A DNA stretch of 7,713 bases, from the NCBI GenBank assembly GCA_016763335.1, contig JAESUD010000057.1, positions 1-7,713 of the forward strand. Direction: 5' to 3'. Every line of letters begins with the position of its first letter. Within the stretch, counting starts at the first letter, position 1. Source of the stretch: Emcibacteraceae bacterium. Lineage in GTDB: Bacteria; Pseudomonadota; Alphaproteobacteria; Sphingomonadales; Emcibacteraceae. A model generated the notes under the pieces. That model had not been told where the DNA came from, did not search any database, and was given only the letters and a program-made list of their open reading frames with translations. Of the stretch, positions 1 to 5,421 are shown one piece after another. The position numbers and the translations under genes are program-made.

Positions 1-677
<677 letters not shown>

Positions 678-682
678 TTAAG

Positions 683-688
683 CCTCTC
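683..688 (-). promoter_or_regulatory. purA ribosome binding site overlapping hisZ stop
   Basis: On the minus strand the sequence reads TGAGAGG, where TGA (689-687) is the hisZ stop and GAGAGG (688-683) is the Shine-Dalgarno for purA. The spacing to the TTG start at 674 is 8 nt. This site decides the purA start and suggests that ribosomes finishing hisZ can begin purA. Confidence 0.7.
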
Positions 689-1841
689 ATTCGGTTAATT
701 CTTTAGCTTGGCCTTCTTGCCAAACATGTTCACAGTTCATTCTTTTAGCTTCGGCGTTAATATCAGCAACATTTTCAAGTCCTTGTATGGTTCTATAACC
801 AGCGGCTTGAAGTTCTGTCAATTGATTACGCGGCGTGCCAAATGGCACAAATATTTTCTTTTCTACTTCAAATCCATCAAGCGCCCTCATCAAGCTATCA
901 AGATAGAGTGAAAATCCGGTTGCCGGCTCACCGTCACCACGTTCTGCATTAGCCATATAACGGCCACCACGGCCAAGTTCGCCGCGTACACCACTGGCAA
1001 ACAGGCTAAAGCTAATACCGGTTTGATATTCAAATCCAGTATATTCGCCGGGATCAATGGTAATCACCAAATCAGGGGCCACATCATTCAGTCGGCTGAC
1101 AAGTTTTTGAAGTTCATCGCACATCTCGCGGGCGGCTTCTGGCAGTTTTAATTCGTTTAAAATTTTAAGGCTTTTACCCGCCGGGCCAGCGGCCTCGAGC
1201 AGAGCGCGACTAATCGTGCCAATATCGCCGTCTATATTTGAAAGTTCGCCAATATCTTTAGTATTCAATGCATGACGCACCAGATCACCGAGTTTTTTTT
1301 CCAACCCAAGCCCTTGGGATATTGCCGGAACTAATAAGGGCATTACCAGATCAACACTTAATCTTTTCGCCCCTGCTTTTTTTAGTGCATCAAAACCAAG
1401 CAGAATAATTTCAACATAGGCTTCCGTCGTATTAGAACCAATAAGTTCTACACCGGCCTGTTTAAATTGCCGTTCGGGGCGAAGCTGGGTTCCTTTGATC
1501 CTTAACACATCGCCGGCGTAACTAAGACGGAGTGGACGCGGCGAATTACCAAGACGGGAATGAGATATGCGGGCAACCTGCCCGGTCATATCGGTTCTTA
1601 CACCCATCATGCGCTGTGATACAGGGTCAAGCAGCCTGAACATATTACGAGATTGCGCCTTACCGGGGCCGAGAAGTAGGCTTTCTTCAAATTCAACAAG
1701 TGGCGGCATCACAAGATCATAACCATGCGATGCAAATGAACTGAGCAGCTTTTCTACAACTTTTCGTTCCTGTGCGGCAACGCCCACAAGACTATCATGC
1801 AATCCTTCCGGCAGGAGGGCTGTTTCATTCGGTTCAAGCAT
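687..1841 (-). CDS. hisZ: ATP phosphoribosyltransferase regulatory subunit HisZ
   Basis: HisZ is a histidyl-tRNA synthetase paralogue without aminoacylation function. It assembles with the short catalytic HisG and makes the first step of histidine synthesis active and feedback-sensitive. From the ATG at 1841 the protein is 384 residues. It shows the class II synthetase core: LLPEGLHD near the N-terminus, a motif-2 region RLSYAGDVLRIKGTQLRPER at about residues 105-124, then QAGVELIG. A histidine-pocket-like YQTGISFSLFASG and GELGRGGRY follow near residues 275-300. The C-terminal anticodon-binding domain of true HisRS is absent, which supports HisZ. An in-frame TTG at 1871 would add ten residues (MNENKTAIFI). 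I prefer the ATG because a candidate promoter (1912-1884) would start transcription only a few bases before that TTG, and because LLPEG lies close to the N-terminus in the family. Neither start has a good Shine-Dalgarno. No hisG is in the window. The gene probably forms an operon with purA. Confidence 0.93.
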   Translation of the reverse strand: MLEPNETALLPEGLHDSLVGVAAQERKVVEKLLSSFASHGYDLVMPPLVEFEESLLLGPGKAQSRNMFRLLDPVSQRMMGVRTDMTGQVARISHSRLGNSPRPLRLSYAGDVLRIKGTQLRPERQFKQAGVELIGSNTTEAYVEIILLGFDALKKAGAKRLSVDLVMPLLVPAISQGLGLEKKLGDLVRHALNTKDIGELSNIDGDIGTISRALLEAAGPAGKSLKILNELKLPEAAREMCDELQKLVSRLNDVAPDLVITIDPGEYTGFEYQTGISFSLFASGVRGELGRGGRYMANAERGDGEPATGFSLYLDSLMRALDGFEVEKKIFVPFGTPRNQLTELQAAGYRTIQGLENVADINAEAKRMNCEHVWQEGQAKELTE

Positions 1842-1883
1842 TATAAAAATTGCCGTTTTATTTTCATTCAAAGATTCGATTTT

Positions 1884-1912
1884 CTTATATCACCAATAAC
1901 ATTAATTCCCAA
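1884..1912 (-). promoter_or_regulatory. Candidate promoter for hisZ-purA
   Basis: On the minus strand TTGGGA (1912-1907) and TATAAG (1889-1884) are 17 bp apart, matching the sigma-70 consensus at 4/6 and 5/6 positions. It lies between the serA terminator and hisZ, where a promoter is expected if the terminator is efficient. Transcription would begin near 1877, leaving about 36 nt before the ATG at 1841. The region is AT-rich, so chance matches are possible. Confidence 0.45.
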
Positions 1913-1944
1913 AATTAAAAGGGTAAAGGTAAGAAAAAAACAAC

Positions 1945-1972
1945 AAAAAAAGGGAGGACAAAATGCCCTCCC
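1945..1972 (-). terminator. Intrinsic terminator after serA
   Basis: On the minus strand GGGAGGGC (1972-1965) pairs with GTCCTCCC (1959-1952) across a five-base ATTTT loop. The stem is 8 bp with one G-U pair. It is followed at once by seven Ts (1951-1945), and a second T-run lies a few bases beyond. This is a textbook Rho-independent terminator about 40 nt after the serA stop. It separates serC-serA from hisZ-purA, fully or in part. Confidence 0.9.
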
Positions 1973-1976
1973 CTAA

Positions 1977-2005
1977 AGTAGAAAAAATTGGATACAGTTT
2001 CTACT
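1977..2005 (-). repeat. AT-rich inverted repeat just before the serA terminator
   Basis: AGTAGAAA (2005-1998 on the minus strand) is perfectly complementary to TTTCTACT (1984-1977) across a 13-nt loop. The repeat starts five bases after the serA stop and ends four bases before the terminator hairpin. It lacks its own GC-rich base and U-tract, so it is not a terminator by itself. It could form a 3'-UTR hairpin that blocks exonuclease or separates the ribosome from the terminator, or it could be chance in AT-rich DNA. Confidence 0.45.
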
Positions 2006-2009
2006 AAAA

Positions 2010-3587
2010 TTAAAAATTCAACGCTTTAACACGGCGAACCTGATTAAGATTGTTAATCTTGGCAATAACATCCGCAGAAGCGGGCTGATCAACAGCAACA
2101 AGCGCTATGGCTTTACCAGCTTCCTGATTACGGCCAAGGTTAAATGTTGCGATATTTAATTCACCTTCACCAAGGATCGTTCCAAGGGCACCAATAAAAC
2201 CGGGCTGGTCATCATTGATGGCAAAAATCATATTCTTTGTCAGCTCACCCTCAAGACGGATATCATCAATTTGTACAATACGTGGGCGTCGGTCAGCAAA
2301 CAGAGTTCCCTCAACGGCAAATGAGGCTTTATCCGTAACCACTTTTACGGTGACAAGAGTATGATAATCCCCTTCCCCTTCGTTCTTGCTTTCAATAACA
2401 TCAATATCACGGTCTTTGGCAATTGTTAGAGCATTGACCATATTAACGTTACTCATCAATGGTCTTAATAATCCTTCAACCACAATCGCCGTTAATGGGC
2501 GAACGTTAAGTTCTGTGACATCACCTTGATATTCAATATGAATTTCTTTGATCGCTTCTTCGGTAAGTTGCCCGACAAAGCTACCGAGCTGTCCAACCAA
2601 TGACATATAAGGGCTTAAGCGTTTGGATTCTTCAGCTGTCAGGCTTGGCATATTAAGGGCGTTGGTTACGGCACCATCCCGTAGATAGTCCGCCATTTGC
2701 TCGGCAACTTGCACAGCAACATTGACCTGTGCTTCAGAAGTAGACGCACCAAGATGCGGGGTTGCGACAACATTTTCATACCCAAATAATGCATTTTCCT
2801 TTGCTGGTTCGGTTTCAAACACATCAAGTGCTACACCAGCGACTTTGCCACTATCAAGCGCGTCTTTCAATGCGGCTTCGTCTATCAAACCACCACGGGC
2901 ACAGTTGATAATGCGCACGCCATCTTGCATTTTTGCAAATGCCTCTTTACCTAAAATACCACGTGTAGAATCCGTAAGCGGGGTATGGAGCGAGATAAAA
3001 TCAGCGCGGGCCAGAAGGTCATCAAGTTCCACTTTCTCAACACCAATTTCTTCTGCACGTTCAGCGGAAAGAAACGGGTCAAAGGCGATGACTTTCATTT
3101 TTAAGCCGATGGCCCTGCTAGCAGCGATGCTGCCAATATTGCCGCAGCCAATAATACCAAGGGTTTTTGAGGTTAGCTCTACACCCATAAAACGTGATTT
3201 TTCCCATTTACCGGCATGTGTTGAGGCGTTGGCTTCTGGAATTTGACGAGCCACAGCAAACATCATCGCTATGGCATGTTCGGCCGTTGTGATGCTGTTG
3301 CCAAACGGTGTGTTCATTACCACAACGCCTTGGCTTGTTGCCGCAGAAATATCAACATTATCAACACCAATACCGGCGCGGCCAACTACTTTAAGCTTTT
3401 TAGCGGCCGCAAGAATTTTTGGTGTAACTTTGGTTGCTGAACGGATAGCCAGGCCATCATATTCGTGAATTTTTGCTTCTAGTTCTTCTTTAGTAAGACC
3501 AACAATTTGATCTGTTTCAATGCCGCGACGCTCAAAAATTTCTTTGGCAAGCGGGCTTAGTTTATCAGAAATAAGTACTTTAACCAT
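2010..3587 (-). CDS. serA: D-3-phosphoglycerate dehydrogenase (long form)
   Basis: SerA oxidises 3-phosphoglycerate to 3-phosphohydroxypyruvate with NAD+, the first step of serine synthesis, in the cytoplasm. The protein has 525 residues, the size of the long form. The order is the N-terminal half of the substrate domain, the NAD-binding Rossmann domain with GCGNIG at 147-152 and Asp169 at the end of its second strand, then the rest of the substrate domain. The catalytic triad is visible: Arg231 in NCARGG, Glu260 in DVFETEP and His278 in ATPHLGAST. Residues from about 318 to 450 match the extra allosteric substrate-binding domain of long-form enzymes. The C-terminal ACT domain (about 452-525, containing NDDQPGFIGALG) is the usual site of serine feedback. 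The ATG start has GAAAGG (3601-3596) 8 nt upstream. It lies 30 bp after serC, which makes its cosubstrate partner, and is followed by a strong terminator. Confidence 0.98.
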   Translation of the reverse strand: MVKVLISDKLSPLAKEIFERRGIETDQIVGLTKEELEAKIHEYDGLAIRSATKVTPKILAAAKKLKVVGRAGIGVDNVDISAATSQGVVVMNTPFGNSITTAEHAIAMMFAVARQIPEANASTHAGKWEKSRFMGVELTSKTLGIIGCGNIGSIAASRAIGLKMKVIAFDPFLSAERAEEIGVEKVELDDLLARADFISLHTPLTDSTRGILGKEAFAKMQDGVRIINCARGGLIDEAALKDALDSGKVAGVALDVFETEPAKENALFGYENVVATPHLGASTSEAQVNVAVQVAEQMADYLRDGAVTNALNMPSLTAEESKRLSPYMSLVGQLGSFVGQLTEEAIKEIHIEYQGDVTELNVRPLTAIVVEGLLRPLMSNVNMVNALTIAKDRDIDVIESKNEGEGDYHTLVTVKVVTDKASFAVEGTLFADRRPRIVQIDDIRLEGELTKNMIFAINDDQPGFIGALGTILGEGELNIATFNLGRNQEAGKAIALVAVDQPASADVIAKINNLNQVRRVKALNF

Positions 3588-3617
3588 CAGGTGTACCTTT
3601 CATGTAAAATATGTAAA

Positions 3618-4772
3618 TTATTTATAAATGCTGTGAACTTCGCCGTAGGCCCAGTTAAGCCACGGGATTAGGTCGTTTAGATCAGCTGTTTCAATGGTCG
3701 AGCCGGCCCATATACGAAGTCCTGCCGGAGCATCACGGTAAGAACCGATGTCATATGCGACACCTTTCTCGTCCAGTAAGCTCGCCAGTTTTTTCGCAGC
3801 AGCTGTCTGGTCATCATCACTAAGTTCCGTGAACCAAGATGCTGTGATTTTAAGACAGACAGACGTATTAGAAACAGTGGCAGGATCAACAGCCAGGAAA
3901 TCTACCCAGTCTGTTTTTTCAACCCAGTTTCTAAGCACGGCCAGATTATCTTCTGAGCGTTTGATCAGACCTTTAAGTCCGCCAACCGTTTCGCCCCAGT
4001 TCAAAGTATCAAGATAATCTTCAACGCAAAGCATTGATGGGGTGTTTATGGTCGCACCTTTAAAAATACCGCTAATCAATTTACCATTTTTGGTAAGGCG
4101 GAATATTTTTGGTAATGGCCATGAAGGGGTATAACTTTCAAGCCGTTCAACCGCACGAGGCGATAGAATAATCATACCATGAGCACCTTCACCGCCCATA
4201 ACTTTTTGCCATGAAAAAGTCGTCACATCCAGCTTATCCCACGGAAGATCCATGGCAAATGCGGCTGATGTAGCGTCGCAGAATGTCAGGCCCGCACGGT
4301 TATCCGCTATCCAATCGCCGTTTGGTACTTTTACCCCTGACGTCGTACCGTTCCATGTGAAAACCACATCACGGGCCGGATCAATCAGTGATAAATCAGG
4401 AAGCTCGCCATAAGGCGCTTCGATTTTACGAACGTCATCAAGCTTAAGTTGTTTGGTCACATCAGTGATCCATCCGCTGCCGAAACTTTCCCAAGCCAGC
4501 ATATCAACGCCGCGAGCGCCAAGCATGGACCAAAGTGCCATTTCAACGGCACCCGTATCAGAGCCTGGTACAATACCGACAAGATAATCTTCGGGTAACC
4601 CAAGCATAGCATGAGTTTTATCAATAGCGTCTTTTAAACGGGATTTGCCAATAGCGGCACGGTGAGAACGACCCAAAGGGGCATTTTCTAAATTTTTTAT
4701 CGTCCAGCCCGGGCGTTTCGCGCACGGTCCTGACGAAAACAGCGGTGACGCTGGTCTCTTTTCTGGTAACAT
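3618..4772 (-). CDS. serC: Phosphoserine aminotransferase (alphaproteobacterial type)
   Basis: SerC converts 3-phosphohydroxypyruvate and glutamate to phosphoserine and 2-oxoglutarate. It is a PLP-dependent fold-type I (class V) aminotransferase. The protein is 384 residues, complete and of normal length for this subfamily. The N-terminal [12 protein letters not shown] (12-23) is characteristic of it. GSDTG (70-74) is the PLP phosphate-binding turn, Trp94 is a candidate for stacking on the ring, Asp166 in FCDATSA binds the pyridine nitrogen, and Lys190 in [13 protein letters not shown] is the Schiff-base lysine. Because it also accepts 4-phosphohydroxythreonine in many bacteria, it may serve pyridoxine synthesis too. 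The ATG at 4772 has an excellent AGGAG (4785-4781) 8 nt upstream. The gene leads the serC-serA operon and has its own strong promoter and a structured leader (4830-4773), so control at the leader is likely. Confidence 0.97.
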   Translation of the reverse strand: MLPEKRPASPLFSSGPCAKRPGWTIKNLENAPLGRSHRAAIGKSRLKDAIDKTHAMLGLPEDYLVGIVPGSDTGAVEMALWSMLGARGVDMLAWESFGSGWITDVTKQLKLDDVRKIEAPYGELPDLSLIDPARDVVFTWNGTTSGVKVPNGDWIADNRAGLTFCDATSAAFAMDLPWDKLDVTTFSWQKVMGGEGAHGMIILSPRAVERLESYTPSWPLPKIFRLTKNGKLISGIFKGATINTPSMLCVEDYLDTLNWGETVGGLKGLIKRSEDNLAVLRNWVEKTDWVDFLAVDPATVSNTSVCLKITASWFTELSDDDQTAAAKKLASLLDEKGVAYDIGSYRDAPAGLRIWAGSTIETADLNDLIPWLNWAYGEVHSIYK

Positions 4773-4773
4773 A

Positions 4774-4832
4774 ATGTTTTCTCCTATTCCTTCCAGAATA
4801 GCTGACCCTCGTTGGGGAGGGTTAGCCCACGG
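4774..4832 (-). promoter_or_regulatory. serC leader RNA, two hairpins, probable serC motif
   Basis: The predicted 5' UTR of serC can fold into two adjacent hairpins. Hairpin 1 spans 4826-4801: GCT/AGC, one A-C mismatch, then ACCCTC/GAGGGT closing a six-base CCCAAC loop. Hairpin 2 spans 4800-4785 (TATTC/GAATA, loop TGGAAG). It can add a C4801-G4784 pair and so takes in the first bases of the AGGAG Shine-Dalgarno (4785-4781). Position, size and the GTGGGCTAACCC start fit the alphaproteobacterial serC leader motif reported from comparative genomics (Rfam serC family). I recall that family from knowledge and have not aligned to it. There is no T-run after either hairpin, so control of translation initiation fits better than intrinsic termination. 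The ligand or trigger cannot be told from the sequence. Confidence 0.75.
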
Positions 4833-4835
4833 CGG

Positions 4836-4863
4836 AATATAGAGAGGTTATTTTAAATGTCAA
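4836..4863 (-). promoter_or_regulatory. serC-serA promoter
   Basis: On the minus strand a perfect TTGACA (4863-4858) is followed after 16 bp by TATATT (4841-4836), a 5/6 match to the -10 box. Transcription would start around 4830-4828, giving a leader of roughly 58 nt that begins with GTGGGCTAACCC. It is the best promoter match in the window and lies wholly between genes. Confidence 0.82.
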
Positions 4864-4887
4864 TGAAGAGAATTATACTTAGGCATA

Positions 4888-5421
4888 TTAATTATCAAAC
4901 GGGTATTCCCCAGTGCGCCCATCGAAGGAAATCTGGTACATTTTGCTGTTTTTTTGAAATGTATGACTTTTAACTTTTCCGTCCAGTTTCAAGTTTACTG
5001 TATTACTTTGATCATCAAAAAGGTCATGTAAGATTCGGTCAGCAATAATCAGCGTCTGTTGACCTTGCTGTAAATCGGCTTCCTGATAAACAAAAATATC
5101 ATTCAAGCCCACCTCAACAGCAATCCACCGCAGTGGGATCATATTGCCGTCCGGTGAATAAATAGCGAATGCCTGAATGATGTAATCCTTAAGAAAAGTT
5201 TCGATCACTTCATCTGAAAGCTCACCACTATCGCCCTGATAACGGACCAGTAAATCTTCGATGTCATGGGTAAAAATACGGTGAGTTATTTCTATCGTGC
5301 CTTTAGAAGGCTGCATATCTATCTGCGAAAAGGAGGCAAAAAAGCGATGTGCGTGACCGGTATTGGCCACGCACATCACGCATAAAATAATCAGAAATTT
5401 ACAAAAAACTCTAGAAACCAC
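4888..5421 (-). CDS. Exported DUF6702-like protein
   Basis: A 177-residue protein with a clear Sec signal peptide: a basic start (R4, K8), hydrophobic core FLIILCVMCVA (9-19) and a probable cleavage after GHA (residue 24), giving a mature periplasmic protein that begins with His-Arg-Phe. The core cysteines do not form a lipobox. The mature part opens with FFASFSQID, then ITHRIFTHDIEDLL (45-58). This pattern of an N-terminal His-Phe, a short beta segment and a R-I-F-T-x-D-[IL]-E motif is what I associate with DUF6702, a family of unknown function. The assignment is by recollection of motif, not a search. The GTG start overlaps by one base the stop of the upstream peptidase (TAGTG), which implies translational coupling. 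A later ATG (residue 16) would destroy the signal peptide. The tight coupling suggests that it assists or acts with the peptidase. No terminator is visible after its stop, so some transcripts may read into serC. Confidence 0.8.
   Translation of the reverse strand: MVSRVFCKFLIILCVMCVANTGHAHRFFASFSQIDMQPSKGTIEITHRIFTHDIEDLLVRYQGDSGELSDEVIETFLKDYIIQAFAIYSPDGNMIPLRWIAVEVGLNDIFVYQEADLQQGQQTLIIADRILHDLFDDQSNTVNLKLDGKVKSHTFQKNSKMYQISFDGRTGEYPFDN

Noticed and set aside
1977..1984. TTTCTACT, similar to the stem of Cas12a direct repeats
   Set aside because: There is a single copy, no spacer array and no cas gene; it is half of a simple inverted repeat in AT-rich DNA.
2722..3246. 174-codon plus-strand open frame inside serA
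   Set aside because: It is antisense to the conserved Rossmann and catalytic regions of SerA, has no recognisable domain, and is explained by codon bias of the real gene.
3580..3603. Seven-codon ORF (MKGTPDG) overlapping the serA start
   Set aside because: It has no ribosome binding site of its own, since the nearby GAAAGG is placed for serA, and such short frames arise by chance.
4801..4826. GC-rich hairpin before serC as a terminator of the peptidase operon
   Set aside because: No T-run follows it, and it lies downstream of the serC promoter as part of the leader.
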